Numbered from the stretch's first letter, positions 25,196 through 37,488 are shown. The stretch is 64,000 nucleotides of DNA from Pararge aegeria (GCF_905163445.1 NC_053200.1:9548001-9612000), one strand, 5' to 3'. The notes: a model not told the origin generated them from the sequence alone. Numbers and translations are program-made.

Positions 25196-26589
25196 GTATC
25201 AAAGTTTACTCTATCTGTATATTTTTATGTAATAATAAAAACACACAAATAAATATAAAAATAACAGAGAGAAAAAAGAAAAAAACAAAAAAACCTTACT
25301 TATTTTATTTAATGTAGTCAATGGTTCCCCTCCTCAGATCTGTCTTGCAGCCCGTGGCAGTAGGCCAAGGAATACTACAACGCTGATTTTCAGTAGGCAC
25401 AATATCAAAGGGATTCTAATATCATAACTCACAAATTACCAAAGAGGATAAGGTCTTTTAATTATTCCGACCATGATTCCGAAAGGGTCTGTAATGATAT
25501 CATGTAGATTCTCAGGGAGACAGACTGATTAAAAAGGAGTGACAACCTGCTTTGAACCAAAATATGGTTATTCCACCAACAAAAAGATTCCCAAAGAATG
25601 ATGACGTCCAACATTCGATGTATTTTTTACGTTTGTTTAACATTTTGTCTTCCAATTTGTGACCAATTTTGAGGTCATTAGCAAACAAATCGGGATAGTC
25701 TCGGTGTCATGTTAGAACATAGGATCCCATGGAAATTGAGAAAAAGGCTCAAATTATATCTATATCTCAAATTCTACGAAATTCATGTAAAAAGTATTCG
25801 TTGAACTCTATGAAATGGAAACATTAATAATAAACTAACCAAATGGACAGGTCTGAAAGAAGGGCTATTCCATTCACACTGCTCCCTGTAGAAAAGGCCT
25901 TTGGTCTAAAGCATCAGACTTTTAGAATTTCGTTTAGATAAGAGATTAGTGTACAACGTATTCGGCACCAGTTCGCGGAGTATAGCTAATTGAGCTTAAT
26001 TTTCATAATATACCAGTATATAGCTTGGTTAAGGATCTAAAGAATATTTACTAACAATAGAATGATCGGTAGGTGTATAATGTACGGACTTAAAGTACAC
26101 ACACAGCAGCTGGAGGGAGGGTGATACCGAGCAGTGGCCCGTCGGGAATTTTAGTATACTAAGGAACAATACTGCGGGCTTCGGCATTCTGCATGATATC
26201 GTCCGCTAAAGCACCGGATCGCCATATCCGGGCCTTTGTGTTTTATACTATTATTTGTACTATTTGTCTGTATAATTTAGTCTAGTATATCTATGATTCA
26301 CGAAGATACTTTATTTAGTTTAATTTTATGATATTGTCATGACCTACGTCGGTGTTCCAGTGGTAAAGAAGGCGAATAAAGTACTGTATTGCGTCCAAAA
26401 CATCGAGGAAACAGTGAGAATAGATAAGGAAAAAAAACTGCAGGCAGGTCCTATTTCTGCAATCAATCGTTTTCCGGTAATCTTTTATAAGAGGACTTAC
26501 ATCAAGACTATATGTCAAGATACTCATTAATATATTTGGAATCTCAGGTCAGTGGACGAAAGACAGAGATATACTATCAACGAGGAGAT

Positions 26590-26752
26590 TAGAGTACTTA
26601 AAATCGAACGAAGCTGAAGTGGCAATATCCAAGATACTTGGAAAACTAATGGGCACACATCTAGGTGGGCATTTGACGCTGGACGCATGGGCTCCCTACA
26701 AAATACCTATGTCCAGCAGTAGACGTGCACCGGTTTATATGGTGATGATAGA
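26590..26752 (+). mobile_element. RTE LINE 3' remnant
   Basis: It contains ctccctacaaaatacctatg and tccagcagtagacgtgc and ends in atggtgatgat. It is degraded. Confidence 0.6.
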
Positions 26753-27239
26753 TTATAAGAATCGTGTTTTCTCTGGCACGCATATACCTTGTTCAACATT
26801 ACAAATGCCTAAACAAAAAAAAACTACTTACGGAAAGAAAGTACTGCATAAATCTTGCAACAAACGGTCTTATTTCAGACAGCACTATATCATGTCCTAT
26901 TAAGGTAAGAAAGAAACAGGCGAAAACAGGGCAAATAAGACGAATGTATGTACGCCTGTCCTTAGCCTGTCCTAGTGAGCTTGCGAGAGGATGTGACCTC
27001 ATTTATTTAAGTTCCGCCTGGGACAAAGACAATACGCGACTCTTATTGTTGGTACACAAAGTTAAGCATTCAAACAACAGCTTTTTGTCAGGCCGAGTTA
27101 CATTTTAGAACACAATATGTGTATTATTCAGTAATGAAAACCTTACATGTCGAAAAATTAAGAGACAGTAGGGATTTCCTCCTTTCTTAGTGCATGAGGA
27201 CAATATTCACAATATTCTGTAAATGTTTCCAGTGACTTG

Positions 27240-27345
27240 TGGCACCAAAGCATGAGAGGGCAATGCTGAGGTGATGCGATAAAATCAGATATGAGAAGTT
27301 CCACAAAAGAACCGATAAAGCTCAACGATTAGCGATGCTGAAGTG
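27240..27345 (+). mobile_element. RTE LINE remnant
   Basis: It is related to the RTE segment around tagctcagcgagtcgcgaag, here as taaagctcaacgattagcga followed by tgctgaagtg. It is very degraded. Confidence 0.4.
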
Positions 27346-28107
27346 AACTAATAGAATATATTCAACAAGGATTTATCGAGGCACAACTTCAGAGGCATAA
27401 CAATGTAGAATGGATCTTCAATAAAGTTGACATTACTTTGCTGAAAAATGATAGACCCATCTCGCTTCTGAACCACATCTACATATTGTTCTCGGAGCCA
27501 TTCCGAAACAGGCCGGAATTCCATATTCAAAATTTTTCTGATATTACCCAATAATGTCACCATACAAACGCTACGTCAGTATATTTTTACAGAAAACCGA
27601 AGAGTATTACCGGTTGCTTTGCTTAGCGTGTACATTTTTCAAATCTAAGATGGCTTAAACCACAAAATGTCGTATTAAACTTTTTTTACGCAACTCAATG
27701 TCATATCAAATGAAATTCGGGGGTTTTTAAAATGTATATACTTATATTTCATCTCCCGACCCTGTCAGTCATGCAAAACGAATAGGTAGATAGATAGATA
27801 CCTACCTGCGTAGAGCGCAAACAATGAATGGAATAGTCCCGTATGCCATCTGATTTTATATTCACAGACCAAACTACATACTGCTTCGACAAAGTTTTTC
27901 ATACATGTTTAGCCGAATTGTAGGCAGATTCCGGTGGGAAATAAGTAAATGTACAGAATTCTCATACGTAGGAATTTACAAGACATAAAAGCCCATACAG
28001 ACTGCAGACTTTCTATATGCCTATAGTCTCATAGGTTTCTTAATCTAAACGAAGTTTACCCGTCACAATACCCTTTGGTTCAACACAGTTTTTTTTTTAA
28101 TTCTATT

Positions 28108-28523
28108 TAGCCCTTAATTGCAATCTTACCTGGTGATCAATGGTGCGCATAGAGGGTATGCACAGGGTATGCAGATGATATAAAATGAAGAAAATCTCCA
28201 GTACGAGTTATAAATACTTAAGGGTAGGCTTTTTATAACTCTTATAATCTATATCTATATCGTGCAAGTGATGATGCAGTATAAGGTGGTTTCTAACCTG
28301 TTAGAGAGTTTATCAGTTTTATTAAACAGATACCCCTAATAAGTTACTACGCGACGTCACGGCACGTCTTTGTCGGTAACTAACCACGACCGAAACCTCC
28401 CACTAAACCAACAAGACAGAAAAAAATCAGAAAATATAAAAATACAGATATTTTAATTCCCAATTTTCCCCTGTCTAACCTCAAAACCAATTCGCTTTCC
28501 ACTGCGCCAGAGAGGTCTTCAAA
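28108..28523 (-). mobile_element. SINE-C interrupted by a hAT-like MITE
   Basis: The 3' end (tagcccttaattgcaatctt) lies at the left. Foreign sequence follows at 28141-28262, and the SINE resumes with gatgatgcagtataaggtgg and continues to the head end ctgcgccagagag. Confidence 0.7.
28141..28262 (+). mobile_element. hAT-like MITE half, nested in SINE-C
   Basis: It matches the left half of the near-palindromic element at 48797-49006 (gcatagagggtatgcacagg through cttaagggtaggct). The other arm is mostly lost. Confidence 0.6.
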
Positions 28524-29447
28524 ACCTGGTTTGTAACGATAATATTTACCATTATTTTTATATTCATGTTGTTTTCATATCACGTATAAATTACATACGC
28601 TGGGACGCTCCTTTCCAGCTGTCACGAGTGTAGCGGGCGGAATGTCATGGAAGTGTATGCAGCACAGAGCTCACTAGTACACGCACTAGCGAATATCTTG
28701 CGCCCAAGGGGGGTGAACGAACTCCACCATTGCAGGCATACGGTATGACGGAAAAGTCACTACGAACAGGAATATAGGCCTTAGTACACAATATCGATTC
28801 ACCACCAACTCGACTATAATTATTTCTGCATTGTATACCTAGCTTATAATGTATTAAATCGTTGCATTGAATTGTAACTATGTATATTATGGGACTACTT
28901 GTACTTTTGTTATTCAAAGTTTGCTGAAGCTTATATTATTTTATTTTTATTTTTTATTAAAGCTCAAATCGCTTTAAAAAGAAGAATTAACGCGCAGAAA
29001 ATTACAAACACTAAGCAAGTAGCCGATAGTAACCATAATCCTATAAATACGCTAAAAGACATGGCAAACGTAATCATTTATCAACAAATATAATCATTTA
29101 TCTATGTATATATCAATACATATATACACTTATGTACTTTCCAATAAAGGCAGACATAGGCAGAGCAGAATAAAGGCCTTAGTACACGATATGAATTCAA
29201 CACCGATTCGATTCAAATCTAAGTATTGAAATGGGAAAAGTCCATATTTATTTTGAGAAAGTATAATAAGAGGTATGGACCGCGACTTACGCAAATGCAT
29301 ACATAGACATGGCAAAAAGTCAAAAAGCGCGAAATTTCCTTCGATGTTTGTATATACCTGCAATCTGTCGCTTGCGATGTCAATTGCGATGGTCGCAAGG
29401 CGACGGATTGCCTCGCGTATTTATCGGCCAGTTTTGTGTAAATAGAA

Positions 29448-29624
29448 TCATTTGCTTGTAATGACAAAGTCGTTTTGGAGTTTCGAAACATTATAGTTAA
29501 ATTGAACTTTTTGTACTTGTATTAAATGAAGCTCAAAATGGTCTCCGATTCCACAGCTAGAGCTTTGACAGAAAGTTTGTAAAATAAAAATAAGCAGTAA
29601 CAAAACAGCGAGTGATACCTTCAT
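29448..29624 (-). CDS. Small antisense ORF with a signal-peptide-like start
   Basis: This 58-codon ORF lies on the strand opposite the receptor, inside its large intron. I chose the internal ATG at 29624 rather than the upstream in-frame one at 29669. From 29624 the product begins MKVSLAVLLLLIFILQTF followed by CQSSSCGIG: a basic residue, a hydrophobic core of about 14 residues and a plausible cleavage region. That is the form of a secreted insect peptide. A TATAATAA stretch lies just upstream of the ATG. The remaining 35 residues are not recognisable. A GT within the CAAGTAC string at codons 36-37 could be a splice donor, making this a first exon. A chance hydrophobic run in AT-rich DNA is the main alternative. 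Confidence 0.3.
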   Translation of the reverse strand: MKVSLAVLLLLIFILQTFCQSSSCGIGDHFELHLIQVQKVQFNYNVSKLQNDFVITSK

Positions 29625-29929
29625 TTTATTATAAAGGTATAGTGTTTCGTAATGCGAAAGCGTCTCCACGTTTTTGAACGTAATAGTCGATGCTGAGTTG
29701 TAGACACGTAAATGCCGCGCGGTCGACTTGTAAGTGCGGATCCACTCTCTGGTTGAAGCGGAATCGAAAATTTGAGTTGAGGCGATGTAGAGTTGATACG
29801 ATGTGCTAAGGCTTTAATAGTCATAAGCAATTTCTCACGTAACTCGATACATGGAAGTCTCATCCTACGGAATTACCCAAGCCTCTTATTGGTCTATATT
29901 GCCGACAAAAAGCGACAAGCACCTATTAG

Positions 29930-30125
29930 CATAACTACCTTTGTAATCCGAGCATCCGCGGGTATGACACTTATTTCGCTGAAAATAAAGACTAAATTGC
30001 TGCAAACAGTACTTGTTCGCGCTGTTGACCTCTTTGCAGAAGTTTTGGTCGGTGAAAACGATACCTGAGGGAAATTGTCCTGTATCGTACAAAATGTCGC
30101 AGTTAATTTTATAACTTCTACAACA
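29930..30125 (-). repeat. Dispersed repeat, paired with 38655-38855
   Basis: cgcgctgttgacctctttgc and ttggtcggtgaaaacgatac match gagctgttgacccgctttca and atggtcgatgaaaactgtaa in the other copy. The family is unknown. Confidence 0.55.
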
Positions 30126-30527
30126 AAGCATTTTTGTTTCGAAATTACCTTTTTTTGAAGCTTTTCTTTTTACTGCGACTCAGACTATATACATGGTATA
30201 TATAGTATGGTATAATATACTTTTTCTTAATTTATGTATGTTTGGACACGCTTAGATATCGTATCCAGAGCGGCTGGGCCTTGATTGTATATGGCAGAGG
30301 TCTCCAAACTTTATTTCGTCTGTTTTGAGTAAACACTTCCTTACATTCTGCTTTACAATTCGAATTTCAAAATTAATCAACTTCTTAATGTGTCCATGAC
30401 AGTTTGTTGACCCTCATTGCCGTCTTATAAACCCCGATTTCTTACTGACACGCACCGCTCAGAACTATGTGCATTTTAAGAAAAAAAATATCACTTTCTT
30501 TTTACCGGTTAAGAAGGTTACCGGTTT

Positions 30528-30812
30528 TTTGATGACCTCCCTGGCGCATCGGTGAGCGTTGTAAATTTAAGTAGGAGGTCCCGGGTTCCATTTCCGCAGG
30601 GGCAATTTGGGAATTTACTTATTTATTTATAAATTCTTAATTTTGTTGTGGCTAGTTACCATCCTACCGACAAAGAAAGATTTAGTGATCCGGTTCCATG
30701 TCGCGTAGAAACCGAGTAGGGGTATGACTACCATACTGCCTGACAGGTTAGCCCGCTACTATCTTAGACTGCATCGTCACTTACCATCAGTGAGATTGCA
30801 GCCAAGGTCTAA
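30528..30812 (+). mobile_element. SINE-C, near full length
   Basis: The head is cctggcgcatcggtgagcgt with a B-box region cccgggttccatttcc. The body continues to atcagtgagattgcagccaa. Confidence 0.8.
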
Positions 30813-30814
30813 CT

Positions 30815-30930
30815 TGCAGGAAAATAAAAAAAATGAAGTCCACTAAATTGCACTGGGCCAACGTGGCGGATTGCGACCTAAACCTTTCTTATTCAGAGAT
30901 GAGACCCGTTCCTAAAATGGGCCGTTAATA
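30815..30930 (+). mobile_element. SINE-B remnant
   Basis: It has tgaagtccactaaattgcac and tgggccaacgtggcggattg. It is degraded and sits directly after a SINE-C. Confidence 0.5.
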
Positions 30931-31174
30931 GGGTACTTTTACGCTATAACTATCGCATTTATGATAATAGGGCAGAGTTTATTCCTAATAACTGTGTTAC
31001 AAAAATTATTTTGTTTTGGGTCCGTCACAGTGGTAAATATTAGTCTCAAAAGAAAAGACTAAAGACCAGAAAAATAAACTTAAACGCATCTGTACAGACT
31101 AGGTTTATTTTAGTCCACTAAACTTCAATGACGGGCAACAATATCTTTCCAGAGGCGCCATGCTGCGTCCTAGT

Positions 31175-31350
31175 TTATTCCTTAAAAGGTCGCAAAAAAT
31201 TGCTAAACAAAAGCGAAAGGGGTCACATTACCGGGGCTAAAGCAAAGCCCGGCAAAGCGAGAGCTTCAGACAATACTGAATGCAGGGCGTGTCAAAGAAA
31301 AACTAATGAAGTGCTGCTTTTAGGAAATTGAATATTACCGCATCTGAACA
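31175..31350 (+). repeat. Dispersed repeat, direct pair copy 1
   Basis: gcaaaaaattgctaaacaaa, agcaaagcccggcaaagcga, and gtgctgcttttaggaaattg recur at 39822-39985. The family is unknown. Confidence 0.75.
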
Positions 31351-31469
31351 AAGGGGGTGAATGTCTTTTGTTACGAACTTTATAATAACATTGAATTGTA
31401 CAAATTTCTCCAACGCATTTCGCTTTAAAAGTTAATAAATAATAATCATCCAAAAGCTTGGAAATGTAA

Positions 31470-31775
31470 TCCTTACTTATATTATAAATGCGAAGTTGTT
31501 TGTTATTTGTTTGTTTGTCCTTCCTTTACGCCCTAATTTAGCAACCAACTTGATTTTTGGCGCAGAGTTATCTGAAAGGGAGAAGAGTAAGTTTAGTTTA
31601 CAGGTTAGTAGTTTACAGATCCAACATGGCCTAGCACAGCTAGCTATACGTGGCATTTTCTCGTGTGTCCACATGCCTTAAAAAGTGCACTGCTTTGTAT
31701 TAATGGTTAGTTATTTTATTTCTCCCGGCATAGCCTTAAGAATTGCCACGCGAACAAAGCCGCAGAAAAAGCTAG
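31470..31775 (+). mobile_element. Non-autonomous Helitron, A|TC…CTAG|T
   Basis: It starts TCCTTACTTATATTATAAAT after an A and ends …agCTAG before a T. It is 306 bp. The GC-containing 3' stem region is degraded (acgcgaacaaagccgcag). Confidence 0.75.
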
Positions 31776-32097
31776 TTATTATATAAAAAAACATAAATAA
31801 CGATTATGTATAAACATAATTAATCCATACTAAGGTTGTAAATTCTTAACTTAGTTTGTCTCTTACCAGACAGACAGACAGGATGCGCGAACCGACAAAA
31901 CAAAATCTGTTTCGGGTTCTCTATTGATATTTAAACCTCTCGTGATAAATTTTATAAATAATATTAAATGTCGTCCGACTCGGACTCTGTCAAATGTTAA
32001 CCGATTTTAATAAATCTTTTTTAGTTCAAATATTATATAATCAGTTTCAGCTCTACATAAATTTCGTTAACATACACCACATTTTTTTTTTTTTTTT

Positions 32098-32225
32098 AAT
32101 AACCCCTGACCTTGTGGTAAGTGGTGATGCAGTCTGACTGTGTAGCGGGCTAATCTGTTACGGGTCTGACAGTTTTGTTTTTTAGAGAAATCGTAACGCT
32201 AAATCGCTGGCTCTTCTTTTTCGAT
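32098..32225 (-). mobile_element. SINE-C 3' fragment
   Basis: It contains gtggtaagtggtgatgcagt and gtagcgggctaatctg, preceded by a long T-run. Confidence 0.6.
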
Positions 32226-33037
32226 AGCACAGGTACTTGCGTAGGTATAGGTATTACCTTTTATCAGAATAAACTAAGTTAGCTCTTGAGAAATACTTAT
32301 TATAATTCATTTACATCCTTAATATTTATTACGGTAATTTTATTAAGGACCTTCAAGCATTATTAAAGCGAGCTCGTAAATTTACAAATACCCACTTCTT
32401 TACAAAAGGCTTAATTTCAATAATAAAGTTAAAACAAAGCACTAAGAATCGACCCACTTTGTTTTATGATTTCTATTAAACTGACTGTAAAGCAACGGAA
32501 TTATGATCAAAGCAAACGATGTTCATTATAGATTGTGCCAAAATTAAATAATAAAAATAATAATCATTTAATTCAGACGTTTCCATCCATACATTGTTAG
32601 TATATTAGTTACAATTTTTCCTTAACCACTTAGTTAGTATTGATTAGTTTAAATAATAAAAATAAGTAAAATAAGTACAAAATTACACTCGCCCGATTGC
32701 TACTTTCATACAGTGGCACAGTATAGGCCATTTCTAAAGGTATTTGCTGCCAGTCGAATCTGGCAGCGAATGCCGTTGTCACTGATACGTAAACGCTGTA
32801 GGAGAGAGGCTGCTTTCAAATCAAATCAAATCAAATCCTTTTATTTGCATAAAACATTGTAGGTATACATGTTTAGTCATAATATTTCATATTTATATTT
32901 ATTATCTTTGTTACGCATTATAAAAAAGCCTTATATTATAAGTGCTCATACTTTCTGAGCAGTTACATAATAAGTTCGTATACACAAACTTATTAAATGG
33001 ATGGAGTCAGTAGGTATTTTTCTTTATTCCACTACAT

Positions 33038-33515
33038 GATAACCCTTGACTGCCATCTCCCTTTGTGGTAAGAGATGATACGGCCTTATACGATAACTGT
33101 CTTACCAGTGGCGTGCACAGGATTTTGAAACAGCGTAAGCATAAAGAAGTAAAATGGCATAAAATGTCAAAATCCTCCTCTATTGCCAGCTTTATGAAAA
33201 TTTTAGTGTATGCAGCGCTTTTGTGCATGTATAAAGTGCACGCCACTGTGTCTAACCTATTAGGAGCATGGCAGTTATATCAAACCCAAACCCCTAATCG
33301 GCTTCGACGCGGGATCATAACTTAATGCTAAATCGCTGAAAGGCGCGCCATTGTTGCCTAGGGCGGTAACTAGTCACTGCCTCAACACAAGAAGCCTCCC
33401 AACAGACCAGACCATAGAAAATTCGGAAATTATAAATTTTCAAATTAGTCGTGGAACGTACCCGGACCTCCAACTAAAAACCACAGCACTAACCGCTATG
33501 CCTGGGACGTCGTCA
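33038..33515 (-). mobile_element. SINE-C interrupted by a hAT-like MITE
   Basis: Its parts lie at 33041-33105 and 33249-33515 and read continuously once the MITE is removed. The right part has gaagcctcccaacagaccag and the head end ctaaccgctatgcctggga. Confidence 0.75.
33106..33248. mobile_element. hAT-like MITE with terminal inverted repeats and 8-bp target duplication
   Basis: The ends are CAGTGGCGTGCAC and GTGCACGCCACTG, a perfect 13-bp inverted repeat. The flanks are tgtcttac at 33098-33105 and tgtctaac at 33249-33256, an 8-bp duplication with one mismatch, as hAT elements make. It is 143 bp and non-coding. Confidence 0.85.
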
Positions 33516-33829
33516 AAATAACATAAATTGAATATAAATAATAGTATAAAATCTCCTTTACAGAAGTGGGTTAAAACTAAAACTTGTAATAAATAAGATC
33601 GGAAAGAAACACATTTCAAGATTGTAAAACAAAATATTTCAAACGGAGAAAATGTCTCCTGTTTTAAGTTTCAAGATATTGGGGCGCGACATTTCTCACG
33701 AGAATCTCCACACAATATTGTGAAACTTTAATATAAATTACACCTAGAAAGATGACAAAGCGTATGCGGGCTCAGATTTACATTACGAAATAAAATCTTT
33801 TGTACTAAAGTAAAATTTTACCCACTAGA

Positions 33830-33898
33830 ATCTAGTGGTTAACATGGTCGACAACGAATCATGAGGCCTAGCGTTCGATTCTCGAGTAGAACCAATAG
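33830..33898 (+). repeat. tRNA-like pseudogene or SINE head
   Basis: It contains tctagtggttaacatggtcg and gcgttcgattctcgag. Confidence 0.4.
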
Positions 33899-34214
33899 TA
33901 ACGATAACAGTAACAAAAAATCTCTTACAATAAGCGTTGCATTTATCTAATGCTATACGATTTATTTATTAGGAAAAACGTAAATATCAGTTTAGTGTTA
34001 TCAATGCCAAAATCAATAAGCTTTAGCTATGGAGCTAGGAATTACTAAGGCAGGTATAATGTGCCTTTGACGTCACAAGTGCTGCCATAACATCCGCCGA
34101 CCTGTTTATAATTCTTTTTTAATTTCCAATTGATATCAATAAACCAGTATTTTCTGCAAAAATGAGATATTAATTGGGGATAGTTTATAGGTACTTTAGA
34201 ACATTATTTTATTT

Positions 34215-34335
34215 ATTTATACTCTTTATTTGCCAACAAAAGAAACAGGAGAAGAATAATAAAAACGCAGACAGAAGCAGTATACAAGAGGCGGACTTAT
34301 CGCTTAGTAGCGATCTCTGCCAGGCAACCTTAGAA
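34215..34335 (+). mobile_element. LINE 3' end, same type
   Basis: ctctttatttgccaac, then aagaggcggacttatcgctt and agcgatctctgccaggcaac. Confidence 0.55.
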
Positions 34336-34740
34336 TAAGGAAAACAAGAGGATCAGACTGCACGTTAACTAATAACTACATACTAATACTTGAACATAAT
34401 AAAATAATACATGATATAACAAATATTTACAAAAACTAATATATACTTTACATCATGTACCAGCCTCGTCTTAGGGAATCGGCGTTGTCTAAACCTGCGC
34501 CTCGAGGAGCACGCTACACCACCGGTCCCGACTACTATCCCTATGCGCTTATATTTAAATTTGATAATTATTATGAAATGAAAAGATCAGTGCAACCAAG
34601 TTGTACAAAAAGTAAATTTCCTCGGTAGATACCTACTTCACGTTGAGGCTTAAGAGCGTTGACGCAATGCGTGCTGGCCTGTTCTTGTTAGACATTTAAA
34701 ACTCAGGATAAGAGGTATCAAAGTAATATTTTAAGAAAAG

Positions 34741-35165
34741 TTTTTTGACGTGACAACGTCTTATAATTCGATGGAGCCGGCTGCACGCACGAAAAAATAT
34801 GACGTATGCGGCGTTACCTCGCTCTGAGGCGTTCCAATAAAGGCTTGAAGTGCAAGCGAGAGCGCGGAACGAGCGACAAAGAGGCACAGTCGGCCTCCGC
34901 GTTCGACATCATTCTCTCTCCTACTTGAGTGAGCGATGCGTCCGCGTGGACAGCTTCTATACAATAATACATATACATGTTTTCGGCAAGGATGAAGTTC
35001 AGTGAAAAGTGAATGTGGTGTCAATTGTTTATAGCAACGATAATATCTATCAAACAAATAAAATTAAAATTTTCTTTTGAAAAATGCAACCATTCCATCA
35101 GTATTTTCTTATGACGTTGTCACGTTCAACTATCGTCAGTAAGCCGACTTTACAGACAACCAATT
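34741..35165 (-). mobile_element. GC-richer MITE-like element, copy 1
   Basis: About 425 bp, with gtgacaacgtc at one end and gacgttgtcac near the other (terminal inverted repeat). It is reverse-complementary to 41271-41684 along nearly its whole length. It contains a 98-codon minus-strand ORF (35057-34761) also open in the other copy. I cannot name the family. Confidence 0.75.
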
Positions 35166-35469
35166 TTTTTATAATCTCTCTACCAGTCTGCCTGTGAAAG
35201 TAACTGCATAATATTTAGCAGATGCTAAATAATAGGATAAGTATAATAAGCGGTATCATCATGCAATGCTCATTAATCAAACCCAGTCACAGTAAACGAG
35301 ATTAATTTAACAAGAATATTGTTTGCTTAATTACAATGCAATAATACAATTCTATTTTCTGCTTAATTAAATTACGATCTAGATCTAATTACTCTATTAT
35401 TAATCATGCACGAAACCTTATTGGTTTTGTGCACCGTATACTACTATAACCGTGTACTATTGATTAATT

Positions 35470-35615
35470 GTATAGAACGGTCATACGCATGGGATAGGCT
35501 ATACAGATTTTCAGATGAAATTTAGAGTCCAGATATCAAACATAATGCGATGCATGTTTTGAAGAATCAGTTTGTCTCTAGCTTTTGAAGAGGAAGGTAT
35601 GATTCCCTTTTTCTA
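35470..35615 (+). repeat. Dispersed repeat, inverted copy pair, left
   Basis: gaacggtcatacgcatggga, taggctatacagattttcag, and cataatgcgatgcatgtttt recur reversed at 37340-37488. Confidence 0.75.
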
Positions 35616-35989
35616 TTCAAATTATCAGTTCTCCGAGACTTATTTTGTGTACAACTTTTGATAAGTATTCAACCTTTCACCCGGCATGTCGACATTTACC
35701 ATGAGATCAAAAGCGTAGCGTCATTTTCTTTATAACGTGCTATAGCGACCCGTTATTGGTCGCGTCTACCACCTGTTATGTTGTAAATTTATCGTTTTTA
35801 ATAGACGGTAGTTGTAACTATTTCCAAAATTAGACGAACCCACAAGTTTCCATAACTTTCTATACCGTCGTCATAATATCTATCATTATTATTTTCAACT
35901 GCTCCAGCGGTCAAAAATCCTTGAGCAGTTGAGAAATGTAAAGTTGACTATCAGAAATGAAACCTCTGAGCTACTATATAATGAAATAT

Positions 35990-36078
35990 CCAAGCCGTCT
36001 GCCTAGCGTGGTAATTATGGGCCAACCCTCTCGTTGGTAGAATACTTTAGTCAACCAGTGGGCCGTTAGACAAAGAAA
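35990..36078 (+). repeat. Dispersed 3' motif related to the tandem-array unit
   Basis: ccgtctgcctagcgtggtaa then caaccctctcgttgg and caaccagtgggccgttag. Confidence 0.55.
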
Positions 36079-36079
36079 G

Positions 36080-36382
36080 AAACTAAGAGTATCTGGGTCG
36101 TATGCTTCATGGATGGTCGTAACTCGTATGTTAGGAGTATCTGTGTGCGATCAAATGGGGAGATCTGTAGAAGAACTAGAGTTAACGACATAACTCAGTG
36201 AGTCGACATAACGCAGCGTAGGTCGACCCCCAACGGAGGTGGACAGACACTATCAGGCGAGCCCTGGGAGCCGCTGGAAACAAGCGGCCCAGAACCGTGG
36301 ATTTTGGAACTCCCTACAAAAGACATATGTACAGCAATGGACGACAATTGGTCGAATTGATGACAATGATGATGATACTTTA
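36080..36382 (+). mobile_element. RTE LINE 3' fragment with internal deletion
   Basis: It contains gtatgttaggagtatctgtg and gtagaagaactagagttaac. It then jumps past about 100 bases to cgcagcgtaggtcgaccccc and ends with ggaactccctacaaaagaca and a (GAT)-rich tail. Confidence 0.75.
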
Positions 36383-37077
36383 TGGTGTCCAAGTATAATC
36401 TCCTATAATTGATCCGGGCAAGAAAGTAATAAAGGGCGTGAGAATGAGAACACCCTGGCTACAAAACCCACGCCAATTGTTTAATAAACTTCTAAAGCAG
36501 CTGTGTCTAACGTTCAGGTTGTAAGAATGATCATCAACTTTCTTTAGGAGAGTAATATTAACTCTTTAATTTTATTTTTATTCACTTATATAGACGGTTG
36601 GCCAGTGATATATATATCATTCGGGTATGTTAAATCGCTTAAATAAATTATAAGTACTATAGAGACTGCACGAGCGTACGCAAAACAGCATAAACAAATA
36701 TAAATAATATTTACACCCCCACGCTATCTGATTTAATATTCGCAAATCGAACGCTAACTCGGATAAAGTTTTCCGTGGCGGTTCCGCCGAAGTTTACGAC
36801 AGACAGACCCCAATGGGAAATAAGGAAATGCGTAAATGCGCTCGGTTGTGAGCAAAGCTACCTACCAATATGAAATATGAAGGTGCAAAGAAATGTTATT
36901 CCTTTTTGTGTAATACGTAAGACCAGCTCCTGACCAGCTAAAGCTATTTTGAGCCAGAGAAAAAAAGAGACAAGTTGGCGAGTATTCCACAAATTATATA
37001 CAATTAAATACCGGAGCAGGATTGTTTTTATTATGACTTTGGATTTATTATTTTTATCTTCCCGTGGTATCAATTCC

Positions 37078-37226
37078 GCGTCGGTAGCCCAGTGGGTAGA
37101 ACTTCAACTTCATTCTCGGGGGAGCGAGTTCGAATCCCGGCACGCACCTCTAACTTTTCCAAGGTTAGTGCGTTCTAAGCAATTAAAATATCACTTGCTT
37201 CAAGGTAAAGGAAAACACAACTAAAT
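37078..37226 (+). mobile_element. SINE-B 5' end with tRNA-like head
   Basis: The A-box-like tagcccagtggg and B box gagttcgaatcccggcacgc are followed by the family sequence to aaggaaaacacaac. It is 3'-truncated. Confidence 0.7.
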
Positions 37227-37339
37227 CGCACCCGCAATCGCATTTGAGTTTAAGGATTCTAAACAACCTACCATATAAAGAAATATTACAATCATTGCAG
37301 AATTGTATAGATCTTCCATTCGCGTAATATTTGTAAAAC

Positions 37340-37488
37340 AGGGAATCATACCTTCCGTTTCAAAATTTGTTTAAAGCTAGAGATAAACTGATTCTACAAA
37401 ACATGCATCGCATTATGTTTGATATCTGGACTCTTGATTTGTTATGAAAATCTGTATAGCCTATCATGACCGTCATTATAGAACGGTC
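37340..37488 (-). repeat. Dispersed repeat, inverted copy pair, right
   Basis: It is the reverse complement of 35470-35615 at about 85 percent by eye (gggaatcataccttccgttt, aaaacatgcatcgcattatg). Confidence 0.75.

Noticed and set aside
26764..27108. Plus-strand 114-codon ORF between RTE remnants.
   Set aside because: Lys/Arg/Ser-rich random-looking translation, overlapped by other open frames on both strands.
27348..27563. 71-codon minus-strand ORF with GSIIFQQ, reminiscent of a transposase IFQQDN motif.
   Set aside because: The sequence after FQQ does not continue like a Tc1/mariner catalytic domain and the match is too short.
34761..35057. Treating the 98-codon ORF shared with 41370-41666 as a gene.
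   Set aside because: It lies wholly inside a repeated element, starts without context and has no known domain. Kept as a finding only.
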